Positions 30,754 to 41,071 of a stretch of DNA of 64,000 nt are shown piece after piece (positions within the stretch are counted from its first letter, which is position 1; the number at the start of each line of letters is the position of its first letter). The DNA comes from Strobilurus pachycystidiatus. Its lineage: Eukaryota; Basidiomycota; Agaricomycetes; Agaricales; Physalacriaceae. The notes under the pieces were generated by a model. That model was given only the letters and a program-made list of their open reading frames with translations, had not been told where the DNA came from and made no database searches. The stretch covers positions 558,001 through 622,000 of the forward strand of contig JAHLMK010000003.1 of NCBI GenBank assembly GCA_019915135.1. The letters are read 5' to 3'. Both the position numbers and the translations under genes were made by a program.

Positions 30754-32841
30754 CTGGACGTAGTAAACTGGTATCTCCGGTGCCTGGCCGTGGGCATAGG
30801 CTCGGTCGTATCTTCTTCGCTTCCTTCTAATCCCGCCCGCCTTATTGCCATATCCGGAATGCGTAGACAGTACTTACCGACGCGACTCCATTCGTGCTTG
30901 TTTCGTAGTGCACGGGTGTCCATTATATTGTGCTGGCAGTACCGTTATTAAGGAGCGAGAATTTGGCGGCCCAACTTTGAACTCATGAGTCATGACTGAT
31001 GTTGACCTTGAATCATACGCACTATGCACCATTGTAGAATAGGCAAGTCAATAATGAGCAAGCATAGGCAGGCGGTGGACAATCAAATGTGGTGTTCATT
31101 GAGATTGGACATCCTGATCACACACAAGCTCCGGCCTTCGCGGATTCTGGCTCTATCATTTTTGACAGTCTGGCTTCCCAACTCCTGACCGCCTGTCATA
31201 CGGCCGTATGTGGTTAGGGAAACATGTACAACAGCGGGCGTCCCTCCCTCATTTGGGAGTAGTAACAATGCATAGACTCTCTGACAACGTGACAAATCTG
31301 TTCACAACAGCGCAAATCCTTGCTGTGCTTCTACCTGCGGCGCACAACTTTGAGTAGAGCGCATGTCCGGGTACCTTGCAATTCGGCAAACGCACCACTG
31401 GCAGGTCAGTATACATTCGGTCTGTTACCCTGCTTTGTTTTAAGTAAGCTGCTTGATTGGCTGTTGAGTAAGGCTAGAATGGAATGACTTCAAGAGCACG
31501 CGGCGGATACGGATGAACGATATAAGTATTGTTATATCTACCATTTGCTTGTTATCAATAGATCACCATACTATCAGGATATCTTGTCCTCGTTAGCTAA
31601 GGGCTTGAGAGAAGATGATCCTAACATTGAGGACAATCTGAACGCTCGCGCAATATTCTCGCCTTTCTCGCGGGATGGAGTGACCGCTGGCTTCATGAAT
31701 CTGTCGAGCAATGTCGACATTGCTCATCCTCAGACACTCGGAAAGCTCAAAGGACCATGGTGCAGAAAGCGCCGCGCACAAGGCTAGTCTTTGCATGCAA
31801 GAAATGAATCAAATCAGACACACTGAAGATGGAAGATGGAACAAGGAGATGTGCACTTGCTGAGGTCGGAAGCATCACCATTGGGAAGAAGACAACTTTC
31901 CCGAGGCACGAGAAAAGGATCTGCTAACACATCACATAGTAAGGGACATATGTTAATGAAGAAGAGCTGACAACTCACGAGGAAGAGCATTTCCACGGGA
32001 AGTCCGTACGACTTACGCCGACATTGTTCACCTTAGTAATGCGATCCAAGAGCGGTACGTTGGCGGGGGCACGGAAGTTCTTCTCAAGGCGGCAGAGAAA
32101 GGACATAATTGAGTACAAAGGTGCTGCAGTGCGTATCCCAATCCTGTAGCGGTGTAGTAGGTCAGAACATACACTCCACTCACAGTCAACAAGACTAACC
32201 AGAAAACTCACCAGTACAGTAGGCTGACCAACGTGGAGACATGCGAAGACGAAGCTAGCAAGCTCAGGCTGGTGAAAACAATTTCTCATCATCTAATAAG
32301 AGAGCGACACATGGAACCTGGGTAGGTAAGCGGGGATGGTGAAGGTACTTACTACCTAGTATGGCCGACAGCAAGGAGATATCGATAACTTCGTACTGAG
32401 CCCGAGCGCAAGCCATCCACGAGTGTTTTCCTTTCATCGATCCTGCCTTTATACCACCTGATGACCACAATGTAACCGAGCGCCTGACCCAAATGCAATG
32501 CCAACGCGAATCCAATTGGGACATAGCGCACATCAGGCCTGGGCACTCAAGCTCAAGATCAAGCGGGCGCGCGGGTGGCTTCCAGTGGCCAAACACAACG
32601 GATACAATAACAAAGTAGCAGCGACAGGTCCTGTGCCGAACGCCCAAAGGTAGAGAAATAAACCGCGCAGCTCCTGGCCAAGCGATGATGGCAAAGAGAC
32701 ACTGACCGGCGACCCCCCGCCGCTCTGCGTCGGGTTATGTCATGTTGTATATAATCTATCGGACCGGTCTGCTATCAGGCTCTACTTCCGCCTCTCCGTG
32801 CTTCGCGCTAGGCACCGGAGATACCAGTTTACTACCGACTC
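30754..32841. mobile_element. Mutator-like non-autonomous element, 2,088 bp
   Basis: Flanked by a perfect 9-bp duplication AGCAATGGT (30745-30753, 32842-32850), the size typical of Mutator-like elements. The ends carry an inverted repeat with a perfect 26-bp core (30760-30785 and 32810-32835), starting GTAGTAAACTGG and set 6 bp in from each end. It sits in a coding exon of copy 2. No transposase was seen. Inside, minus-strand pieces at 32546-32352 (PIGFALALHLGQALGYIVV) and 32292-31975, with plausible splice sites, look like parts of a host membrane-protein gene. This suggests a gene-carrying (Pack-MULE-like) element, but that is not certain. Confidence 0.65.
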
Positions 32842-32850
32842 AGCAATGGT
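32842..32850. repeat. Target site duplication, right (AGCAATGGT)
   Basis: Second copy of the 9-bp duplication; see 30745-30753. Confidence 0.7.
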
Positions 32851-33417
32851 TGGAGACGGGACATCATCCAAGAGCTGTGCAACGATCCGTCGCATGTCTT
32901 CGTGATGTTTCTTGGACGTTGATCGGCGTTTGAGGAGGCGCACACCACTGTGACTATGTGCGAGGTGAACAACATGAATGACACTGGATAAATATGATGG
33001 TAAGTTGAATGTCACAGAGAATAAGAGGAACGTACTCTTCGATGAGCGCATAGGAGTGTCAGGGTCTTAGTTAGATAGTCGACACTTCGTTCGACGCTCT
33101 CCGAGCAAGTAGAGCAGCGGTACACCTATGTTAACACATGATCAGTAGTGCTGTAGAATGCTGTAGACCGAATACGTACCGATTTGGAGACAGTGAGGTC
33201 TTGTAGGGGATTGACAAGCCTTTCTGAGATATCTGGAGATGCGTTGTGGGTAGCTTGTTGAAGGCTAGCGATGGCCAGCCGAAGCTGGTCTTTCCGTCGA
33301 CGAGACATGGTCAACGTAGGACGAAGGAAACCAGGGTGGGAGACTGATGTCGATATTTATACTGTACAGACTTCTGCGCGTGACATCTTGGTACCTGAGT
33401 AGATATGCAGACTTACA

Positions 33418-34367
33418 GTGGGGAGGTCCATTCGTCGATTCGGGCAAGTTGTTTGGCTGTGTTTGCTCCATTGAATCAGTAACTCGTTTATGCAGATCAA
33501 TATTATAAGATGTAGACACACTGTAGCGAGAAAGTAAACAGTGGGACTTACAATTTTAGAAGTGGACTTGGGCAACTTGTGCTCAGAATTCCATTTCCGT
33601 GTTATTTTTGATAGCCACACTGCTAGATCTGGTTATTTCTTTGGGTCGGGACGACAGATGGACAAAAAGAGCCCAAGTTGCCCTTGTAACAATACTGAAG
33701 ATTTTGCTCCCAATTTTTTGGAGCAATCACGCCAGCCGTCGTTCTCAAAATTGTATCTGCGGATCGGACGCGATCTCGAGACAGTCTTGAGACGCGATCA
33801 GTGTGACAATGTGTGACACGTGTCAAATCTTCGTCACCACATACCGAATCTTTTCATTTAAGACGCAACAGCAGCTCTGTGGCTCCCTGCAAGCCTTCAG
33901 AAAGGTATGGTACATCTAATACAAGAGTATAGAGCCGTTAAAGACTCTCTATCTACTCCAGAGCACCTTACATAATGTCAAAATCTCTAAAAAGGCGTCC
34001 TCTCAGCAAACGGAGTCCTGCCCAGCGGGAAGGGTGCCGGGGATCCGAGACCATCGAGAGCGGTTGCAGAGGAGGCCAAATCTGATGATGAATCAGTCCA
34101 AGAGGACGGAGAGGGAGACGATAGGATGTATGCATTGGATACAGATGATGAGAATTGATACTGATACTAATCCGTCTTTGATTTTGCATTTTACCGTACA
34201 TTAGACTTACCAGTATATAATATACCCTATTACTTCCATTCCGTAGCTTGGATTGAGGTCTGGTAGCCGTAACGCGCTGAACGAGATGATGGTCGGACGC
34301 GACCAAGATCTTGATCGAGCCCGCTTACTAAGCCGCCGCACTCGATCCGACGAATGGACCTCCCCAC
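33418..34367. mobile_element. hAT-like non-autonomous element, 950 bp
   Basis: A perfect 20-bp terminal inverted repeat, GTGGGGAGGTCCATTCGTCG, lies at 33418-33437 and inverted at 34348-34367. The flanks are GACTTACA (33410-33417) and AAGTTACA (34368-34375), 6 of 8 identical, consistent with an aged 8-bp target duplication as made by hAT elements. It interrupts the promoter of copy 2: the uninterrupted sequence ATGCAGACTTACAGCTATG exists, inverted, upstream of copy 1 near 17410. No transposase coding was seen; a minus-strand frame of 112 codons (34306-33968) has no recognisable domain. Confidence 0.6.
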
Positions 34368-34640
34368 AAGTTACAGCTATGTCCTATGCCGTGTAAGAGC
34401 GTGAGTTGATAGGGTTCTAAAGACCCCGACGCATATATACCACTCAGCTACTAGCACGCATGCGATGCCACAGAACCTGTCCAGGAATGCATACCCACAA
34501 CCGCCTGCATATATCGTGCATTAGCGAACGGCAGCCACTAAGCTCGCGATCAACAAACGCCCAGTGAGAGAAAGATGAACACACACCTTGAGATGCTCGT
34601 CCCATGATAGAAGGACCTGTACGAGAAGACCGAAGGGCCA
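34368..34640 (-). repeat. Distal promoter segment of helical-protein copy 2
   Basis: Matches, inverted, 17150-17412 upstream of copy 1 (for example CAAACGCCCAGTGAGAGAAA and its partner TTTCTCTTACTGGGCGTTTG). It continues the promoter after the hAT-like insertion and marks the far end of the inverted duplication. Confidence 0.65.
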
Positions 34641-35129
34641 GCAGAGAAAACCGGAGATAATAAGCTCTGTTACGACTACACACACACAACTTCCTTCTTC
34701 CTTCCCTCTTCACACTGTACATGTCAGCCCGGCACCCAGCCATACATAATGATACAGCGCATATTCCAAACAGCCGCCCACTGCCACAACAGCGGATCCC
34801 TTGCGGGTACAGTTCGTGGGGTATATATATACATCGTGCAAAAGCCCCTCGGCTTAAGATGTATCAATCCGCGCCTACATTCGTACCTCGGCACGATATG
34901 TCGACCATGTGCCTCCGAGTCAAGAACCATCTGTGTCGCTTTGCCACAATTCCAAAGAAAATCAAATCAAACCCCCGCCATCTAGTGCTCTTCCTCGGAC
35001 GGCACAAGATGGGACGAACCTCAGCTCATTGAAATAAAATGATTGTAACCTGAACAGCAACCCCTGCGAGAAGCAAATCAAGCTTCTTCTCGAGGAGGAG
35101 GTTGTTCCTCTCGACTTTCCCTTCCAGCA
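34641..35129. other. Intergenic, nothing recognised
   Basis: Contains the 3' flank of the intact family member. GGCCACTG/CAGCCGCCCAC strings near 34770 recall the downstream flanks of copies 1 and 2 (GGGCGGCTGTTTGGA), so part of it is probably old 3' flank. Confidence 0.4.
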
Positions 35130-36227
35130 CTACGGTGCGATGGAGCTATGCAAGCGTGTCAACATCCGTGGGACGCAGAAGGATAGGAAGGAGCTCACAG
35201 TCTCCGTCGCGACCACACGATCAAGCTTCAAGTTGGCAGCAGCCAAGTCTTGCGTCTCCGAAGAAGAGAAGAGGATCCGCCTGTAGACATTCCGAGACTG
35301 GATCTCAGCCCTTGTCTGTTGCACATCGAGGATAGCGCTGCATTCCGTATCATGAGCCTGGAAAGCAGTTACGCTGTGAAGTGAGACGTACTGATTGACC
35401 TCCTTGATTCCTCCGAGCGCTGCCATACGATCTCCCAGCTCATCCAGCGCTTCGTCGTTCTGCTCTTGTTTCTGGGGTAACATTGTTATATATAGAAAAG
35501 GGGACAAATGAGATTGATGGAACCGCACCTGCAAAGCATCCACTCCTGCTGCAATAGCTTTGGGTGCAACGGAGAAAGCGGAAACAATGGGTACAGCTTG
35601 CAGGACATCCGCGGTTCCTTGGGCCACCAGTCGAATCAGCTCGATCCAGCGTCGTCGTCGTCTCTTGCCGACTGCAGAGGAAGTGAACGGAACAGCGTCG
35701 ACAACGCTGTTATGACTCAAGGACATGGCATCCACGAGGTGATCAAAAGCTTGAAGTAGACGTTTGTGGGGATCCGGAGCTGGAGATCGACCACTGTCAG
35801 CAAGTTGACGCCCAAAGCGCTGCATGATCCCAGTCGTAGGATGTACATCGCGTAAGATCTGGATCGCGCTAGAGCAAAGTGAGTGCAATACCAAGTAATA
35901 AGGTGCTGGTCACGTACTCGTCGATGAGTGCAAGGCGCATGCACACCGTCTCGTCCGTCAAACTAGCATCGGGCGAAGTTGAGAGTATCCCGGTTAGCTC
36001 TGTAGTGGTCCTTTCAGCGACGCTTCTGCAAGTAGAGCAGCGTAGAACCTGTACAGACAAGCATTAGTCGGGCTGTACGATACTGTAGAGCGAGTGTTTA
36101 CCGATTTCAGTGCAGTGAGATCAATGAGAGGGCCGACGAGGTTTTCGTGTATCTCTGAGGAAGCCTTGCTCGCAGCCTTCTGGAGGGTATCAGCCAGCCG
36201 AAGCTGGTCTTTCCGTCGACGGGACAT
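35130..36227 (-). CDS. Helical-protein gene family, intact copy 3 (302 aa)
   Basis: Minus-strand exons 36227-36102, 36048-35918, 35868-35529, 35471-35388 and 35357-35130. All introns are 46-60 nt with GT...AG ends and the phase holds throughout. The protein starts MSRRRKDQLRLADTLQKA, has a second exon with CSTCRSVAERTTTELTGIL, then a central part with KRRRRRWIELIRLVAQGTAD and SAFSVAPKAIAAGVDALQ, a heptad-like EQNDEALDELGDRMAALGG and an end with SSSETQDLAAANLKLDRVV. It is predicted almost entirely helical, with no signal peptide. The layout is reminiscent of small adaptor or MLKL-type helical bundle proteins of mushrooms, but I cannot name the family. The TATA box TATAAATAT lies at 36282-36274. 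Copies 1 and 2 are its decayed relatives. Confidence 0.7.
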
Positions 36228-36559
36228 GGTCGGCGTAGGACGAAGGAAGCGCCAGGGTGGGAAGATAGTGTCGATATTTATACCGCGCGTGACATTCAAG
36301 TTTGCTATTGCCCTCGGTACCTGGGTGGATATGCACGCCTCGACGCGCACAGCTATTCCCAGCAGTCATCAGCGGGCTCACTGCCCAGACCGAGTACGAC
36401 TGGGCTCTGAGATTGGGATACACAAGACGAAGCGAGACCAGGAGCGAGAGATCGTCGTACCAGTCCAAGGCGTCGCGCAAGATCAGCGGCTTCCTAAGCA
36501 TCGCGTAGTGTTGGTGTTTCATACTGTAGCGGGGGATGTGAGGGACGTGAGTGGGGGAC
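36228..36559. promoter_or_regulatory. Upstream region of copy 3
   Basis: Holds the TATA box (36274-36282, minus strand, TATAAATATCGAC) shared with the other copies, a GGTACCTGGGTGGATATGCA block seen also at 33385-33410, and otherwise nothing recognisable. Confidence 0.5.
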
Positions 36560-38145
36560 ATGAGCAATGCGAGACAGGCAGACGGGCTTGAGCAGGGGAT
36601 GCCACACTCATCCACCCTTATGGGTTACGATTGTTAGAATAGACAAAAAAGATTAATTCGTAATCAAAGTGTGAGATTCCAGAAGTAAGAACAAAAGACC
36701 TAGCGCCGGAGTGTCTCACGATGATTTCAACAAGAGTACGTCGGGTGACGCGTTCGCAATGATGCGCCGGAGGCGAACGAGGACTTCTGCGGCAGGGGGA
36801 ACATCACCTGCCCTCCCAGCCATGGCATCCAACAGGTGCCACGGCTCAGCCCACTGGTCCCGAGAGCACAGCTCCTGCAACATAAATGAGTTTCAATTTA
36901 AAAAGATACGGCTTGCGCTAGTACCCACCGAAAGAATCCCCTGGACATATTCACCAAGCATCATGACGTCTACTACAAACGGGTTGCGAGGGACCGTTCC
37001 ATCGGCTTTAAGTCGATATATGTTTGAGCGGGGTTCGGCGTCAGTCAGAGGACTGTCCAGGGGAAGCATGGAAGCATATCCAAAGTCCATCAAGGAGAAT
37101 CGGTAGGTGTCATTCTCTGAAAGGGCAATAAACTTATCAGGTGCCACAAAATCAACTAACAAGTTGCTCTGGGACACATCACAGTTAGCAATGCGTAAGT
37201 GGTGACAAAACTCGAGAGACTGAAGCAAGCTCATGAGCGAACGTACTACAAAGAGAGAGAAAATATGGTAGCTACCTCTAGATATGCTTCCCACATAGAG
37301 AGTGTGTGCCGGACAGTGCGAAATTGCACCCAACAGAGATCGCGCCATCTACGAACATTTCAACATGCATAAAAACGCAGTAAGGCGGAACGTCTTACCG
37401 TGGCATGACGACAAAGATAAGTCCACCCCAGCTCAACCACTTTAGAATAGGTATCGTTCGATAGTCGGCTGTGGATTGCGCAGAAGACAAGCGGCGCAAG
37501 GCTTTGTATTCTACCGTCGGCTTCGAAAGTGTTGACACAAGTCTATATATAGTGTCAGCGCGGTCTCAACTGTGTAGACGTTCTCAGACGGTACTTGATG
37601 ACGACTTCTCTACCCAGGCTGTCCCGGGCGGGCCATATATGATACTTCTATAACACAATGAGCTTGGCGTAACATTGCTTCGCGATACGCACTGATCGTA
37701 TGTCCCAATCGCCGGGGTCTTTAACCAGTCGCGCAAATGGCGAGTCCTGTCCTCTGACAGGCGCTGCAGAGGGATGTTTTCTGGCCATAAGGAAATCCCG
37801 GTTCCTGGCAACGTAAAGGTGGAAACCATGCGCCTCGAAAAATGGTCGTAGAAATTCCCAGTTCTGCATTCGGGCCACCGTCCAGGCCTTACATTGCTTG
37901 ATGGACTCTTCGGTAACCTCCACCTCATCCCAGCAGTACAGCCAATCCTGCAAATCCAGAGGCACAAGACAGCCTTGAAGGTATGACCGCGTCGTCCAAA
38001 CCACCGACTCCCAAAGGCTATCCATTGGTATCCACTTCATCTGAAACGCGAGGCGGCGATGATAATAGCCTGCACAAAGCAGAACGACCCCACAAACTAA
38101 AGCGACAGGGAATGACATGGCCGTGTGGGTTGGGAAATAGGATCG
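36560..38145. repeat. Tandem duplication unit 1 (kinase gene and flanks)
   Basis: Matches 39130-40733 at a constant offset of about 2,587 bp with roughly 95% identity by eye. The unit runs from ACATGAGCAATGCGAGACAG to CGTGTGGGTTGGGAAA; sequence outside differs. Confidence 0.75.
36716..38118 (-). CDS. Fungal protein-kinase-like protein, copy A (378 aa)
   Basis: Minus-strand exons 38118-37693, 37647-37595, 37542-37399, 37348-37295, 37229-36929 and 36874-36716 give one frame of 378 aa. A hydrophobic N-terminus (MSFPVALVCGVVLLCAGYY) is a likely membrane anchor or signal. The kinase fold follows: the beta-3 lysine in ARDSLGREVVIKLVS, a hinge region LIFVVMPRWRDL, the catalytic loop as NCDVSQSNLLVD (D and N kept, HR replaced by NC), and MDFGYASMLPLDSPL as the DFG segment. 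Basidiomycetes have many such kinase-like proteins, usually with HGD or HRD in the loop. Nearly identical to copy B 2.6 kb away. It starts 174 bp from the divergent gene at 38293. Activity is plausible but not certain because of the changed loop. Confidence 0.75.
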
Positions 38146-38292
38146 GACCAAATTGGTAAACCAGGGCCGCTGAAAAGGCATCACGGCGCCTGACCAGAGG
38201 TCCGGAATGCCGCCATCAACGGAAACGCGGCAGACATTCGAAAGCTGTCCACACCGACTCCATCCCTTTTACACGCACAGACCACAAATAAC

Positions 38293-38567
38293 ATGTCATC
38301 AACAACCAGTTCCTCCGCCCAATTTACGATTGGCACAAAAGTCGAGTTCGTCAAGGACTATCCGTGTATAAACGAAATCAGAGCCATCAAGGGCACCCAG
38401 GGCATCATTAAATCCCACAACCAGACGACCCGCCAAGTCTACGTACGGCCAGCTTTCTCTCCTTGTCTTTTCTGTAGGGCTTACTTGACTCTGTGTAGAA
38501 ATATGATGTGGTGAATGGTGCTGTGAAATACGCACACGTTGATCACGACGCGTTGAAGGCGGTGTGA
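38293..38567 (+). CDS. Small conserved hypothetical protein, 72 aa
   Basis: Exons 38293-38442 and 38499-38567 with a 56-nt intron (GTACGG ... GTGTAG). The protein is MSSTTSSSAQFTIGTKVEFV ... ALKAV. The pattern VEFVKDYPCINEIRAIKGTQ with GIIKSHNQTTRQVY reads like a small SH3/KOW-type beta-barrel (a G-T-x-G-x-I turn), but this is only an impression. There is no signal or membrane segment. It is divergent from the kinase gene (174 bp apart) and is not included in the tandem duplication. Confidence 0.6.
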
Positions 38568-38660
38568 CCAGTAAGTCTCCACACCTTTGTCAATCGTCAA
38601 AGATCAATACCCTCTGCAGGCGCACCCTCACCATCCAACCCTCTCCTTGCCCGTACCTTG

Positions 38661-38685
38661 TCCCCCCCCCCCCCCCCCCCCCCCC
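38661..38685 (+). repeat. Homopolymer run of 25 C
   Basis: An uninterrupted C25 followed by ACCACCACCA, about 95 bp after the stop codon of the 72-aa gene. Its length may be an assembly or sequencing estimate. Confidence 0.9.
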
Positions 38686-39129
38686 ACCACCACCAGCAGT
38701 CTCTCCCTTCAACCCTTCCACTATGACCACAGCTACCACTGACGCCTTCCCGTGAGGGGTTTAAATACGAACAATGTATATCATAACTTGAATGGATCCC
38801 GATTTTTCCGATGACCGAATCTGGAAGCTGTCAGTGAGCGTGGTTGAACAACGGCCATGGCGCCATGGCTCCGAAACCAAGCTTACCCATTGCGCCCATC
38901 CGCCAGCTCTTCTTCAATTATGCAGGCAAGCAATACCACGTCAATTGACATGGGCTGCCTCACTCTGCATTAACCGGAGTCGTTCTTCTATAGGTTTCTT
39001 TCTCAGCCTCAATACGTCGCGATGGTCTGGCGTTCTCGAATCTCGAGAACAACGCCTTCGATTAAGAGGCATCTACTTTCATCCGCCGCCCTTGCCATCG
39101 CCCTACAGACCATCCATTCGGTCTTTGTG
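38686..39129. other. Spacer between small gene and duplication unit 2
   Basis: Short frames only; nothing recognised. Confidence 0.4.
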
Positions 39130-40733
39130 AGCAATGCGAGACAGAACGACGGGGAAGGAGGGTCTTCAGCATGGGATGCCACACTCATCCACTATCGTTC
39201 TTGTAGGCTATGATTGGTTGAATAGACAACTTGTAAAATTAACTCGTAATCAAAGTGTGAGATTTCAAAAGTAAGAACAAAAAACCTAGCGCCGGAGTGT
39301 CTCACGATGATTTCAACAAGAGTACGTCGGGCGACGCGTTCGCAATGATGTGCCGGAGGCGAAAGAGGACTTCTGCAGCAGGGGGAACATCACCTGCCCT
39401 CCCAGCCATGGCATCCAACAGGTGCCACGGCTCAGCCCATTGGTCCCGAGAGCACAGCTTCTGCAACATAGATGAGTTTCAATGTAAACAGATATGGCTT
39501 GCGCTGGAGTACCCACCGAAAGAATCCTCTGGACATATTCACCAAGCATCATGACGTCTACCACAAACGGGTTGCGAGGGACCGTTCCATCGGCTTCAAG
39601 TCGATATATGTTCGAGCGGGGTTCGGCGTCAGTCAGAGGACTGTCCAGGGGAAGCATGGAAGCATATCCAAAGTCCATCAAGGAGAATCGGTAGGTGTCA
39701 TTCTCTGAAAGGGCAATAAACTTATCAGGTGCCACAAAATCAACTAACAAGTTGCTCTGGGACACATCGCAGTTAGCAATGCGTAAGTGGTGACAAAACT
39801 CTAGAGACTGAAGCAAGCTCATGAGCGACCGTACTACAAAGAGTGAAAAAATATGGTACCTACCTCTAGAAATGCTTCCCACATAGAGAGTGTGTGCCGG
39901 ACAGTGCGAAATTGTACCCGACAGAGATCACGCCATCTACGAACATTTCAACTTGCATATGAACGCAGTATCGGCGGAACGTCTTACCGTGGCATGACAA
40001 CAAAGATAAGTCCACCCCAATTCAACCACTTGAGAATAGGTATCGTTCGATAGTCGGGTGTGGATTGCGCAGAAGTCAACCGGCGCAAAGCTTCGTATTC
40101 CACCGTCGGGTTCGAAAGTGTTGACACAAGCCTATATATGGCGTCAGCGCGGTCTCAACTCTGTAGACGTTCTCAGACGGTACTTGATGACGACTTCTCT
40201 ACCCGGGTTGTCCCGGGCGGGCCATATATGATACTTCTATAACACAATGAGCTTGGCGTAACATTGCTTCGCGATACGCACGGATCGTATGGACCAATCG
40301 CCGGGGTCTTCAACCAGTCGGGCAAATGGCGAGTCCTGTCCTCTGACAGGCGCTGCAGAGGGATGTTTTCTGGCTGTAAGGTAATCACGGTTCCTGGGAA
40401 CGTAAAGGTGGAAGCCATGGGCCTCGAAAAATGGTCGTAGAAATTCCCAGTACTGCATTCGGGCCACCGTCCAGGCCTGACATTGCTCGATGGACTCTTC
40501 GGTAACCTCCGCCTCATCCCAGCAGTATAGCCAATCCTGCAAATCCAGAGGCACAGGACAGCCTTGAAGGTATGACCGCGTCGTCCAAACCACCGACTCC
40601 CAAAGGCTATCCATTGGTATCCACGTCATCTGAAACGCGAGGCGGCGATGATAATAGCCTGCACAAAGCAAAACGACCCCACAGACTAAAGCGACAGCGA
40701 ATGACATGGCCGTGTGGGTTGGGAAACAGGACT
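39130..40733. repeat. Tandem duplication unit 2 (kinase gene and flanks)
   Basis: Direct-orientation partner of 36560-38145. Differences are scattered substitutions and a few short indels, none of which breaks the kinase frame. Confidence 0.75.
39302..40707 (-). CDS. Fungal protein-kinase-like protein, copy B
   Basis: Same exon structure as copy A, from ATG 40707 (MSFAVALVCGVVLLCAGYY) to the TGA at 39304-39302. The lysine (GREVVIK), catalytic loop NCDVSQSNLLVD and MDFGYASMLPL are all unchanged, and every splice site used in copy A is present. Differences from A are conservative, for example TWIPMDSL for KWIPMDSL and PRNRDYL for ARNRDFL. Upstream sequence diverges 26 bp before the ATG, so copy B has a different promoter from copy A. 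The atypical NC-D loop in both copies predates the duplication. Confidence 0.75.
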
Positions 40734-41071
40734 GCTATCATCCCAAACACCGTCGCGGTCAAAAGCAGAGGTCCGAGGAACGTCGGTCCGACAACTGGGC
40801 CCTAACCCTACGTCACATCCGATCATGATATCAGCTTGACCCGGTTCTCCCTTGAGAAGGATATCTACAGAGTTGGCTGTCATTGGTAAGTTACGACGTG
40901 ATTCATAACGTCAATCTATTAGACTGTGCGGCAGGCCACCCACTCTCTATCTTCCCTGTTCTTTCTTCTTCATAAAACGCAATGAACGGTACGGCTGTGA
41001 AACGCTGGTTCTACGACCTTGGCACTAACCTAGGTGAGTGATGAACGCTATTGTCTACGACTGATCGCTAG
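40734..41071. promoter_or_regulatory. Intergenic region between divergent kinase copy B and esterase A
   Basis: About 340 bp. A pyrimidine-rich stretch (TTCCCTGTTCTTTCTTCTTC, near 40952) precedes an alternative ATG at 40982 whose frame would splice (CTAG|GTGAGT ... GCTAG) to the ATG at 41072. Whether that leader is coding is open. Confidence 0.4.

Larger units (their letters stand above)
30114..33308 (-). pseudogene. Helical-protein gene family, copy 2 (split by a transposon, frameshifted)
   Basis: The first half lies at 33308-32851: MSRRRKDQLRLAIASLQQAT, then a second exon that lost about 41 bases relative to copy 1 (around 33070), which breaks the frame. The second half lies at 30744-30114: KKLRRRRYIELIRIAAQG, QAIPVISALSIAPKAVATG and KRDQTDEALDALEHRVMELE. 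Removing 30754-32841 plus one copy of the 9-bp target site joins PSPTIATDSDS to KKLRRRR in frame, so the insertion hit a coding exon. The start ATG, TATA box and exon order match the intact copy. Two independent lesions make it a pseudogene. Confidence 0.75.

Noticed and set aside
31975..32647. Complete membrane-protein gene inside the Mutator-like element
   Set aside because: Pieces with helix-like character and splice-like sites are visible, but no start, order or family could be fixed, so it is only mentioned under the element.
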